A stretch of 5,770 nucleotides of DNA, from the NCBI GenBank assembly GCA_003551325.1, contig PUMK01000028.1, positions 1 to 5,770 of the forward strand. Direction: 5' to 3'. The notes under the pieces are model-generated. The model worked only from the letters and a program-made list of their open reading frames with translations. It ran no database searches and was not told where the DNA came from. The stretch comes from Candidatus Acetothermia bacterium. Lineage in GTDB: Bacteria; Bipolaricaulota; Bipolaricaulia; Bipolaricaulales; Bipolaricaulaceae. A program made the translations under genes and the position numbers. Below, in pieces: positions 1 through 5,770 of the stretch. Position 1 is the stretch's first letter, and the number at the start of each line of letters is the position of its first letter.

Positions 1-266
1 ATTGCCACGGGGGAGAAGTCAACCCCCGTCACGATGGCACCGCGGCGGGCCCAGGCCAGCGTGTCCGTCCCGATGTGACACTGAAGGTGCAACAGCCGCT
101 TCCCTCGGACGTCACCGATCTCCCGGAGTTCGATCTCGTCAAGAATCTCCCGCCCCTGACGGAGGAGGTCAACCTCCGCGTAGGCCCTGACGTGCACATG
201 GGCCATCTCGTCCCACAAGGCGCGGTTCGACTCTTCGGCGCTCCTCTGCCTGTCGTGCGCAGGCAT
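1..266 (-). CDS. Class I SAM-dependent methyltransferase, N-terminal part (runs off left edge)
   Basis: Read on the minus strand, an open frame starts at ATG 266-264 and continues past base 1, giving 88 residues (MPAHDRQRSAEESNRALWDE...). The stretch KRLLHLQCHIGTDTLAWARR (residues 56-75) is glycine-loop motif I of a Rossmann-fold methyltransferase, in the variant LLHLQCHxGxDTL. It is followed by GVDFS (81-85), whose Asp83 is the acidic residue expected to bind the SAM ribose. The N-terminal NRALWDEMAHVHV segment is also typical of this group. The start is supported by GAGGAG (279-274 on the minus strand) seven bases upstream. Established: such proteins transfer a methyl group from SAM. The substrate cannot be told, because the C-terminal acceptor-binding part lies outside the window. 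These cytoplasmic proteins are usually about 200-280 residues, so about a third is visible. It is divergent from the transporter genes. Family assignment is firm; specific function is unknown. Confidence 0.82.
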   Translation of the reverse strand, partial: MPAHDRQRSAEESNRALWDEMAHVHVRAYAEVDLLRQGREILDEIELREIGDVRGKRLLHLQCHIGTDTLAWARRGAIVTGVDFSPVA

Positions 267-370
267 CCGTGATCTCCTCGCTTCTCATCAGATGAACACG
301 CACTCCTCAAGATCGTCACAGCCGGAGGAGCGATCTCCCGCTGCAACATCCGCAGCCTGAGCGCGTGATC

Positions 371-402
371 GGTAGGGCTAGCCCGACAGGGACAATCCTA
401 CC
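371..402. repeat. Inverted repeat containing the palindrome GGGCTAGCCC
   Basis: The outer arms GGTAGG (371-376) and CCTACC (397-402) are perfect 6-base complements. Inside the left half lies the self-complementary 10-mer GGGCTAGCCC (375-384), which overlaps the outer arm, so the two pairings exclude each other. CCC (382-384) can also pair with GGG (389-391) beneath the outer stem. No T run follows, so it is not an intrinsic terminator of either direction. The same 10-mer recurs inside the hairpin after the binding-protein gene (2252-2261). It may be a protein-binding site or a leader structure; neither is shown. Confidence 0.4.
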
Positions 403-626
403 CCATGTGCCCTGCACGTAGTGGGACGCGTGAATGCACGATGGTGCTCGACTTGCGAAACAGAAGCCCATATAGCGGAAGGTTGCGGCACCAAGTAAAA
501 TCGCCGATCTTGTTCGCCTGAGAGGAGGTGGTTGAGCCACCCACCAGACATAGAGACGTACCGAGTTCGCGAAATGGACTCACCGAGTCGCGATGCGAAA
601 CGATGAGGGAGGGAGTCGCACGGAGG

Positions 627-634
627 AAGGAGGT
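627..634 (+). promoter_or_regulatory. Ribosome-binding site AAGGAGGT that fixes the binding-protein start
   Basis: AAGGAGGT is a full match to the anti-Shine-Dalgarno sequence of 16S rRNA. It lies just before ATG 638 (three bases after the T of the motif), with a TTG at 641 also in frame. An earlier in-frame ATG at 593 would add 15 charged and polar residues in front of the signal peptide and has no comparable site before it, so 638 is the better start. Confidence 0.8.
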
Positions 635-637
635 AGG

Positions 638-2212
638 ATGTTGAAGGGAAGAAGGTGGGTAACAGTGCTTGGCGTGCTTCTGCTCGCAGGTCTGCTCGGG
701 GCATCGGGCGTGGCACAGCAGCAAGGTGGAGTGCTCCGCATTCGGGCGATGGATCTGCAGAATATTGACCCGATGCAACTCCTCGGACGGAACGACGACA
801 TTCATGTGGCCAGTCAGGTGTTCGATCAGCTGGTGATCCTGAGCCGCGATGATTTCAGCCCTCAGCCGTCGCTTGCCAAGAGTTGGGAGTTGGTTGATGA
901 GTTGACGTGGCGCTTCTACTTGCGCGAGGGCGTTATGTTCCACGACGGCAACGAGGTCTTCCCAGAGGGAGAGTCCCGAGAAGTCGTCGCGGACGACGTC
1001 GTGTTTTCAATAGACCGCGCCAAGGAGATGGCTGCAGGCATCAACCTGGTGAACGTTGTAAGCGCACGTGCAGTGGATCGCTACACATTGGAGGTCAAGA
1101 CGGACGTCCCTCAGCCTCTGCTGCTCGACGTGCACAGATTGAGCAGCGTGATGATCCTGCCCCGCGAGTCCGTGGACATCTTGGGGGATGCGATCAAGAC
1201 ACGGCCAGTCGGCTCGGGACCGTTCAAGATCCAGTCGTTCGTGCCCGGTGAGCGTGCGGTGGTCACAAGGAATGAGGATTACTGGCTTCCGGTCAACCTC
1301 GATCGTGTAGATTTCATCGTAATCCCGGATCCCATCGCAGCAGTGATTGCACTGGAAGCTGGAGAGGTCGATGTCATCCCCTACGGCCCAGCTGACGAAG
1401 GACCACGCCTTGTGGACATGGGCTTCGAACTGGCTCGACGCGGGGGCTCGTTCAGAGGTATCGGCTTCAACGTTACCACACCCCCGTTCGACGACTGGCG
1501 TGTCCGGCAGGGTCTATCCTGGGCCGTTGATGTCGATACTGCTTGGCAAGCTGTGATCCCCGAAGGATTCGGCGAACGCGCGTATGGACAGGTCCCTCCA
1601 TGGGTACCGTTCGGCTACGATCCCGAAGGTCTCAGACCCATGGACGGATACGACCCAGACGAGGCGCTCCGTCTGCTGGCTTCGGCCGGTTGGAAGGACT
1701 ACAACAACGATGGCCGGATCACCAACGAAGCTGGGCAGCGGCTGGTGGTTGAACTCAAGACCATTCCCGGAGCCCAAGTACGGGTGTTGACAATCCTGGT
1801 TACCCAACTGCAGCAGATGGGGATCGACGCGCGCATCCTCCAACAGGACGTGTCGGTGTGGGTCGACGATCTCCTTGGAGGGAACACCGGGGCGTACTTC
1901 GACTTCAGCTACGCAGGCTCAACAGGCCTCTACTCGCTGTTCCACAGCAGCGCCATCGGCTCAAGCAACACACACTTCTACGCCAACCCCGCTGTCGATT
2001 ACTTCCTCGAACGCGCTTCGAAGACCATGGACTACGATCAGCGGAGCAGTCTGTGGAAGCTGGCGCAGACCGTGGTTGTCGCAGATCGGGTTATCATCCC
2101 ACTGTACTTCGAGTGGACGACTACGTATGTGAGTCCCCGCGTTCGCGACTGGGTGTCCCCGTGGGGAGGGTTGAACTTGGTCAGCGTGGAGAACAACGTC
2201 TGGATCGAGTGA
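638..2212 (+). CDS. ABC transporter substrate-binding protein, family 5 (peptide/nickel type)
   Basis: This 524-residue protein is the extracytoplasmic receptor of a Dpp/Opp-type importer. It binds the solute and delivers it to the membrane permeases encoded just downstream. Residues 1-26 form a Sec signal peptide: basic KGRR at 3-6, a hydrophobic core from Val8 to about Leu20, and likely cleavage after GVA (24-26). There is no lipobox cysteine, so the mature protein should be free rather than lipid-anchored. Family 5 hallmarks follow in order: an early strand GGVLRI (30-35), LAKSWE (79-84), the signature end TWRFYLREGVMFHDG (90-104), VADDVVFSIDRA (117-128), GSGPFKI (192-198), NEDYW (212-216), and GWKDYNNDGRI (351-361) in the C-terminal lobe. 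The length is normal for the family. The ligand cannot be read from sequence: members bind oligopeptides, nickel, sugars or other small molecules. The start at 638 rests on the Shine-Dalgarno at 627-634 and on the signal peptide. A 77-base gap with a hairpin separates it from the first permease gene. Confidence 0.93.
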   Translation: MLKGRRWVTVLGVLLLAGLLGASGVAQQQGGVLRIRAMDLQNIDPMQLLGRNDDIHVASQVFDQLVILSRDDFSPQPSLAKSWELVDELTWRFYLREGVMFHDGNEVFPEGESREVVADDVVFSIDRAKEMAAGINLVNVVSARAVDRYTLEVKTDVPQPLLLDVHRLSSVMILPRESVDILGDAIKTRPVGSGPFKIQSFVPGERAVVTRNEDYWLPVNLDRVDFIVIPDPIAAVIALEAGEVDVIPYGPADEGPRLVDMGFELARRGGSFRGIGFNVTTPPFDDWRVRQGLSWAVDVDTAWQAVIPEGFGERAYGQVPPWVPFGYDPEGLRPMDGYDPDEALRLLASAGWKDYNNDGRITNEAGQRLVVELKTIPGAQVRVLTILVTQLQQMGIDARILQQDVSVWVDDLLGGNTGAYFDFSYAGSTGLYSLFHSSAIGSSNTHFYANPAVDYFLERASKTMDYDQRSSLWKLAQTVVVADRVIIPLYFEWTTTYVSPRVRDWVSPWGGLNLVSVENNVWIE

Positions 2213-2237
2213 GCAACGAGCATGTGTAGGGGATGAG

Positions 2238-2262
2238 GGGGCTGGCCCCTTGGGCTAGCCCC
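2238..2262 (+). promoter_or_regulatory. Intercistronic GC-rich hairpin between binding-protein and permease genes
   Basis: GGGGCTGGCCC (2238-2248), loop CTT (2249-2251) and GGGCTAGCCCC (2252-2262) form an 11-pair stem with one G-U wobble (2244 with 2256). It starts 25 bases after the binding-protein stop and ends before the Shine-Dalgarno of the permease gene. No U run follows, so it is not a classical intrinsic terminator. The 7-mer TAGCCCC is repeated in tandem (2256-2262, 2263-2269), which offers an alternative pairing register. Known precedent: hairpins in this position of ABC importer operons stabilise the upstream mRNA or damp downstream expression, so that binding protein outnumbers permease. 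That role here is inference. Confidence 0.65.
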
Positions 2263-2289
2263 TAGCCCCTTCACCGGAAGAGGAGAAGG

Positions 2290-3237
2290 GTGACCGCTTA
2301 CATCGTGCGCAGAATCCTGGTCTCCGTGCCTGTGATCTTGGGCGTCACGTTCGTTGTGTTCGCACTCGTGCACTTCGCCCCAGGGGATGCGGTGCGGATC
2401 ATGCTGGCCAGCGAGCGGGTCACTCCAGAGATGGCCGCGCAGCTACGTGCCTATTATGGACTGGACAACCCCTGGTACACGCAGTACTTCTCCTACCTCG
2501 GCAACCTATTACGGGGAGACCTCGGCACCTCTGTCACCTCGCGCCTCCCGGTATCGCAGAGCATTCTGCGAAGGTTCCCCAACACCCTGCAGCTAACCTT
2601 TGCCAGTCTGATCGTCGCCTTGGTGATCGCCATTCCAGTAGGCATCTTGAGTGCTACGCGCAGAAACTCACTGCTCGACTATCTTTCTCTCACAACCGCC
2701 ATGGTCGGGGTATCGATGCCGAATTTCTGGCTCGGCCTGCTGCTCCTTCTCTGGCTTGGCCTTCAACACCGTCTGCTACCCATCTGGGGCATCGGCAGCC
2801 TGAGCAACGGCCTATGGGACGTCATCCGGCACCTCATCATGCCATCCATCACCTTGGGGACCAGCCTAGCCGCTCTGCTCACGCGACTCACCCGGGCCAG
2901 CATGCTGGAAGTACTTTCCCAGGACTACGTCTCCACTGCACGAGCAAAAGGGTTGGCGGAGCGGATCGTCCAGTACAAGCATGCGCTGCGCAACGCCATC
3001 ATCCCCGTGATCACCGCAGCAGGCTTGCAGTTCGGTGCGCTTCTGGGGGGCGCAGTCATCGTGGAGAGCATCTTCGCTTGGCCAGGAATGGGAAGGTTGG
3101 CCTACGAAGCGATTCAGCAGAGGGATCTGCCGACAATCCAGGGAACAACACTGGTATTCGCCGTTTCGTTCGTTCTCGTGACCCTGGTGGTCGATATGCT
3201 CTACGTATTGGTTGACCCAAGGATCCGCTATGACTGA
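2290..3237 (+). CDS. dppB: ABC transporter permease, DppB/OppB family
   Basis: This is the first of two inner-membrane channel subunits of the importer, 315 residues, the usual length for DppB-type proteins. It opens with the characteristic YIVRRILVSVPVILGVTFVVF (about 4-24, first membrane helix) and the conserved HFAPGDA (28-34). A periplasmic part with GLDNPWYTQYF and GDLGTS (76-81) follows. The transport domain runs from about residue 95 to the end, with several hydrophobic helices (roughly 101-121, 134-156, 183-200, 236-262, 286-308). The cytoplasmic EAA loop, which docks the ATPase, is at about 211-240 (DYVSTARAKGL...RNAIIPV). The C-terminus DPRIRYD is typical. The start is GTG 2290, preceded by GGAAGAGGAGAAGG (2276-2289, core AGGAG 2281-2285). 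The next gene starts inside its last codons, indicating translational coupling. The symbol marks the family; dipeptide specificity is not demonstrated. Confidence 0.94.
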   Translation: MTAYIVRRILVSVPVILGVTFVVFALVHFAPGDAVRIMLASERVTPEMAAQLRAYYGLDNPWYTQYFSYLGNLLRGDLGTSVTSRLPVSQSILRRFPNTLQLTFASLIVALVIAIPVGILSATRRNSLLDYLSLTTAMVGVSMPNFWLGLLLLLWLGLQHRLLPIWGIGSLSNGLWDVIRHLIMPSITLGTSLAALLTRLTRASMLEVLSQDYVSTARAKGLAERIVQYKHALRNAIIPVITAAGLQFGALLGGAVIVESIFAWPGMGRLAYEAIQQRDLPTIQGTTLVFAVSFVLVTLVVDMLYVLVDPRIRYD

Positions 3238-4120
3238 TCAAGTGATGAAGGGAATCCCGGGACGCCGAGACCAGAGCACCGGCAGGGTAGCCCTCCGAGC
3301 GTTCATGCGCAATCGTATGGCCGTACTGGGAAGCATGCTCCTGTGCGGCATCGTCGTGTGTGCGGTGTTCGCCCCGTGGATCGCTCCCCATGACCCTCTC
3401 ACCATGAAACTGACACACATGTTCGAGGCACCCGGCAGCGCTGGTCATCTGCTCGGAACCGACAACTTCGGCCGCGACATCTTGTCGCGCTTGATCTATG
3501 GCTCGCGGATCTCCCTGACCGTTGGGCTTGTGGTTGTGGGTATCGCTGCCACGATTGGGAGCATTCTTGGACTGCTGTCGGGCTTCTACGGCGGCGCCGT
3601 GGACACGATCGTGATGAGGCTTGTGGACGTCCTCTACTCCTTCCCTTTCCTGATCCTGGCGATCGCGGTGATGGCGGTTCTAGGACCGAGCATCTACAAC
3701 GTGATGATGGTCCTCGGACTGGTCAGCTGGCCCCTGTATGCCCGCCTGGTGCGCGCCAGTGTTCTGTCGCTACGGGAAGCGCCCTTCGTTGAGGCGTCAC
3801 GGGCCATCGGGGCGGGATCGCTCCGGCTCATGTTCCGCCAGATCATGCCCAACTGCATCTCCCCGGTGCTGGTAAGCGCAGCGATGGGTATGGCGACGGC
3901 AATCCTCTCCACCGCCGCCCTAGGATTCCTGGGCCTGGGCGTTCAGCCCCCCACTCCAGAGTGGGGCACCATGCTGAGCGAGGGGAAGGACTTCATCCGA
4001 CGTGCCCCCTACATGATCACCTACCCGGGCTTCGCCATCATGCTCGTGGTTCTGAGCCTGAACTTCATCGGCGACGGCCTTCGCGATGCGCTTGACCCTC
4101 GCACCACCCATCAAAGATGA
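3230..4120 (+). CDS. dppC: ABC transporter permease, DppC/OppC family
   Basis: This is the second channel subunit, 296 residues, expected to pair with the DppB-type protein in the inner membrane. Visible hallmarks: the N-terminal RNRMAVLGSMLL at 27-38 leading into the first membrane helix; APWIAPHDP (48-56); HLLGTDNFGRDILSRLIYGS (73-92), diagnostic of the DppC branch; a transport domain with helices at about 96-118, 138-158, 207-228 and 267-284; an EAA loop at about 184-213 (APFVEASRAIG...MPNCISPV); LGFLGLGVQPPTPEWG (231-246); and the closing GDGLRDALDPR (281-291). The chosen ATG 3230 lies inside the preceding gene, with an 8-base overlap, and has AAGGA (3219-3223) six bases upstream. A TTG at 3212 in the same frame is less likely. 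The stop TGA at 4118-4120 lies inside the end of the convergent peptidase gene. No dppD/dppF-type ATPase gene follows, so the energising subunits must be encoded elsewhere. Confidence 0.94.
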   Translation: MTDQVMKGIPGRRDQSTGRVALRAFMRNRMAVLGSMLLCGIVVCAVFAPWIAPHDPLTMKLTHMFEAPGSAGHLLGTDNFGRDILSRLIYGSRISLTVGLVVVGIAATIGSILGLLSGFYGGAVDTIVMRLVDVLYSFPFLILAIAVMAVLGPSIYNVMMVLGLVSWPLYARLVRASVLSLREAPFVEASRAIGAGSLRLMFRQIMPNCISPVLVSAAMGMATAILSTAALGFLGLGVQPPTPEWGTMLSEGKDFIRRAPYMITYPGFAIMLVVLSLNFIGDGLRDALDPRTTHQR

Positions 4121-5457
4121 GCCAAGATCTCCAGTGCAGCAGCCAGCTGGATCTCGACAAGTGACTTGATCGGAATGACCTGATAATCGAGTTCGTTTTC
4201 CAACCCTTCGGCCCACCGGTCGAAGGCTTCCACCACCTGCTCCTTCGCGTTAGCCACCGCCGGTGCCCGCCGACACTTGAGCTCGTGCTCCAGCGCGCGT
4301 ACAGCCATGCCACAGATGAGCAGCCGGTAGAACCGCCCCACCAACAGGTTGTCAAACACCTGTGCCTCCGTCGCAGGGCCCTTCAGCTCAGGTGCCGACT
4401 CCGCCCACGCGCGCTTGGCTTCATCGCCAGCGCTGATCAGTTTGAGCATGCTGTCCACCGCCGTGCGGAATCGGGAAACCGAAGTCAACTCACCGGACAC
4501 ACCTCTGAACAAGCTTGTCAGAAACCCGGTGATCTCCTGCGTCCGCTCGACCCCCTCCAAGATGGCCTCCCGCCGTGACATCCGGGACTCCGCAAGGTCC
4601 TCGATCCGCGGGTCGTAGAAGTACGGAAGCTCACAGATCAGCATCGCAGGATCGGAGATCGCCCGTGCAAACTCGAAGCTTGACGCCCCGGCACCGATTC
4701 GGTCGGCAGGACTACCAGAGGTGAACTTCTCCAGGAAGTCGTAGTTCTCACGCACGCTTGGTACCTGGTACACAGCGGGGGAGTATGTTACAGCCCACGG
4801 CATCTCCGGTTCACCCAGGGACAAAGGCACCCCACGGTCGCGGATGATCCGACGCAGGTTGTCGTACACCGATGGCTGCTCGGGCCACAGATAGTAGTAG
4901 CCTCCCCCAAACCCTGCGTTGTGGAGAGAGTAGACGAAACGTGGAGCAAGACCGGCTATGGCCGACATCAGTGCTTGTGTTTCTGGAATGGGCGACAGGT
5001 AGGCAAGGTCCTTGTACACAATGGGGAACGTCCATTCGGCCTGCTGAAAGCTGGCAGGTCTGTAGAAGTTCCGGGCGTAGTTGGTGACGGTGAACGGGCC
5101 GCCGAACCACCCTTCGTTGAGCCTGGTGCCATCGGGGTCGATGCACTTCACAATGTTCCACGTGTAGCGCTCCCCACGCAGCGTTTCATCTTGTGCAAGC
5201 CGCCATGATAGGTATTCCAAGGTCATCGCCCCGATCGGCTCGTTGGGGTGTGGACACGCGAAGAACAGCAGTTGCTCGGGGCCGCTGCCAATGCGGAGCA
5301 TGTTGATCGCCTCCCCATCCGAGGACCTCCCAATCAGCACTTTCTTGACCTGGCGCGGATGGGTCGAGGCGAGCCTCTCACCACTGGCGTTGAGCTCGTC
5401 CACCGTAAGGAACTTCTCGTATCCGGGTACATCCGAAACAACGCTGTTTGCGCGCAT
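4111..5457 (-). CDS. M14-type zinc carboxypeptidase-like protein
   Basis: This is a 448-residue protein on the minus strand. Residues about 10-315 carry the ordered signatures of metallocarboxypeptidase family M14. HPNEP (70-74) gives the HxxE zinc pair His70 and Glu73. CIDPDGTRLN (105-114) corresponds to the NPDG...R substrate-binding region. SLHNAG (177-182) supplies the third zinc ligand His179. CELPYFYDPR (275-284) places Glu276 where the general-base glutamate is expected. Established: M14 enzymes remove C-terminal residues from peptides or act on related amide substrates. No signal peptide or membrane segment is visible, suggesting a cytoplasmic enzyme. Residues about 318-448 form a mostly helical tail that I cannot assign. 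The start at ATG 5457-5455 is chosen because AAGGAAGGGAG (5473-5463, minus strand) lies five bases upstream; an in-frame ATG at 5556 would add 33 unconvincing residues. It converges on the transporter genes, overlapping the dppC-type gene by 10 bases. Peptide processing after uptake is a reasonable inference; the substrate is unknown. Confidence 0.82.
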   Translation of the reverse strand: MRANSVVSDVPGYEKFLTVDELNASGERLASTHPRQVKKVLIGRSSDGEAINMLRIGSGPEQLLFFACPHPNEPIGAMTLEYLSWRLAQDETLRGERYTWNIVKCIDPDGTRLNEGWFGGPFTVTNYARNFYRPASFQQAEWTFPIVYKDLAYLSPIPETQALMSAIAGLAPRFVYSLHNAGFGGGYYYLWPEQPSVYDNLRRIIRDRGVPLSLGEPEMPWAVTYSPAVYQVPSVRENYDFLEKFTSGSPADRIGAGASSFEFARAISDPAMLICELPYFYDPRIEDLAESRMSRREAILEGVERTQEITGFLTSLFRGVSGELTSVSRFRTAVDSMLKLISAGDEAKRAWAESAPELKGPATEAQVFDNLLVGRFYRLLICGMAVRALEHELKCRRAPAVANAKEQVVEAFDRWAEGLENELDYQVIPIKSLVEIQLAAALEILAHL

Positions 5458-5485
5458 GCGATCTCCCTTCCTTGGGGCGGATTTC

Positions 5486-5514
5486 AGTATGTGGTTCGAC
5501 GGTCCGCCTCGCAA
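5486..5514 (-). promoter_or_regulatory. Possible sigma-70-type promoter for the peptidase gene
   Basis: On the minus strand, TTGCGA (5514-5509, 4 of 6 matches to TTGACA) and CATACT (5491-5486, 4 of 6 to TATAAT) are separated by 17 bases. They lie a suitable distance ahead of the ribosome-binding site (5473-5463) and ATG 5457, which would leave a leader of about 20 bases. The match is weak, and such pairs occur by chance in this much sequence. Confidence 0.25.
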
Positions 5515-5770
5515 GATCGTAGACGTTAACTTAGCGCCAACGCGCGCCCGGGACAAGCGGGCACCCCAGAGGAACGCTTCATGACCGCCTGCTCTCTGGC
5601 CTCCTGTGTGACGCCCAGCGCTTCATCAGCCACATCGTCATCCTGACTGCAGCCGAAGAAACGGGAGCCTGCCATACCCACATCCCATCTCTTCCCACAG
5701 CCAGAGCATTGATGTAGTAGACTCAGAACGTGGCTGCCCATACGTGGAGAACCAGAAGCCAAGCCTTCCA
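5515..5770. other. Right-end region with no supported gene
   Basis: About 255 bases upstream of the peptidase gene run to the window edge. On the minus strand a frame is open from the edge to TAA at 5528-5526 and encodes about 78 residues, including HQCSGCGKRWD, which loosely resembles a zinc-ribbon knuckle. A second CxxC pair is missing. Third-position GC is about the same as the region's overall base composition, unlike the real genes here, and the tail (VPACPGRALALS) looks random. No other frame, RNA gene or repeat stands out. It is most likely intergenic sequence, or the end of a gene whose body lies outside the window. Confidence 0.4.

Larger units (their letters stand above)
267..637. 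other. Divergent intergenic region with inverted repeats
   Basis: These 371 bases separate the leftward methyltransferase from the rightward transporter genes and must hold both promoters if each gene has its own. No open frame here looks like a protein. Visible structure: GGTAGG (371-376) facing CCTACC (397-402), enclosing the perfect 10-base palindrome GGGCTAGCCC (375-384); GGTGG (527-531) facing CCACC (537-541); the palindrome TTCGCGAA (566-573); and GACTC-ACC-GAGTC (577-589). TAAAAT at 496-501 resembles a -10 box facing the transporter, but no -35 element sits at the right distance. TTGCGA (453-458) and TATAGC (471-476) are only 12 bases apart. I therefore do not call a promoter. The repeats could be operators or leader RNA hairpins; this is inference. 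Confidence 0.5.

Noticed and set aside
29..349. Minus-strand open frame of 106 codons at the left end
   Set aside because: It is a shadow frame; the true minus-strand frame over this region is the methyltransferase starting at 266, which carries recognisable motifs and a ribosome-binding site.
453..476. Promoter from TTGCGA (453-458) and TATAGC (471-476) for the transporter operon
   Set aside because: The spacer is 12 bases, well short of the 16-18 needed.
593..637. Upstream in-frame ATG at 593 as the start of the binding protein
   Set aside because: It puts 15 polar and charged residues before the signal peptide and lacks a good ribosome-binding site, whereas ATG 638 follows AAGGAGGT directly.
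398..943. Minus-strand open frame of 181 codons across the intergenic region and the start of the binding-protein gene
   Set aside because: It overlaps a clear gene on the opposite strand, has no recognisable motif and reads as low-quality sequence, so it is antisense noise.
2238..2262. Intrinsic transcription terminator after the binding-protein gene
   Set aside because: The stem is strong but is followed by TAGCCCCTTCACC, not a T run, and the permease genes downstream have no separate promoter that I can see.
5458..5556. 33-residue N-terminal extension of the peptidase from ATG 5556
   Set aside because: The extension looks random and spans the ribosome-binding site and likely promoter; ATG 5457 has a proper Shine-Dalgarno five bases upstream.
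5526..5762. Small zinc-ribbon-like protein (HQCSGCGKRWD) on the minus strand
   Set aside because: There is only one CxxC pair, third-position composition matches background, and the start is at best a TTG near the window edge; not supported as a gene.

Overview
The window reads as an ordinary chromosomal stretch from a GC-rich (roughly 60%) bacterium. I cannot place it in a phylum. The solute-binding protein has a plain Sec signal peptide ending ...GVA/QQQ and no lipobox cysteine. That fits a diderm (free periplasmic binding protein) better than a typical monoderm, but it is weak evidence. Starts are ATG/GTG with strong Shine-Dalgarno sequences.

Layout, left to right. (1) At 1-266, minus strand, is the first 88 codons of a class I SAM-dependent methyltransferase that runs off the left edge. 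(2) At 267-637 is a 371-base divergent intergenic region with several inverted repeats but no convincing promoter. (3) At 638-4120, plus strand, is a three-gene ABC importer cluster of the peptide/nickel (Dpp/Opp) type: a family 5 solute-binding protein (638-2212), a 77-base gap holding a strong GC hairpin, a DppB-type permease (2290-3237) and a DppC-type permease (3230-4120) overlapping it by 8 bases. No ATPase gene follows. (4) At 4111-5457, minus strand, is an M14-type zinc carboxypeptidase-like protein, convergent with the dppC-type gene and overlapping its end by 10 bases. (5) At 5458-5770 lies the upstream region of the peptidase, with a clear ribosome-binding site, a weak promoter candidate and no gene I can support.

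How the genes may work together (inference): the binding protein captures an oligopeptide or related solute outside the inner membrane, the two permeases form the channel, and ATPases encoded elsewhere power uptake. The M14 protein has no visible signal peptide, so it could trim imported peptides in the cytoplasm. Its convergent orientation shows it is not in the same transcript, so the link is positional only. The methyltransferase is divergent and has no evident connection.

I found no mobile element, CRISPR array, tRNA, rRNA or clear novel system. The items most worth a second look are the intercistronic hairpin, the 10-base palindrome it shares with the upstream region, the convergent stop-codon overlap, and the unassigned C-terminal third of the peptidase.
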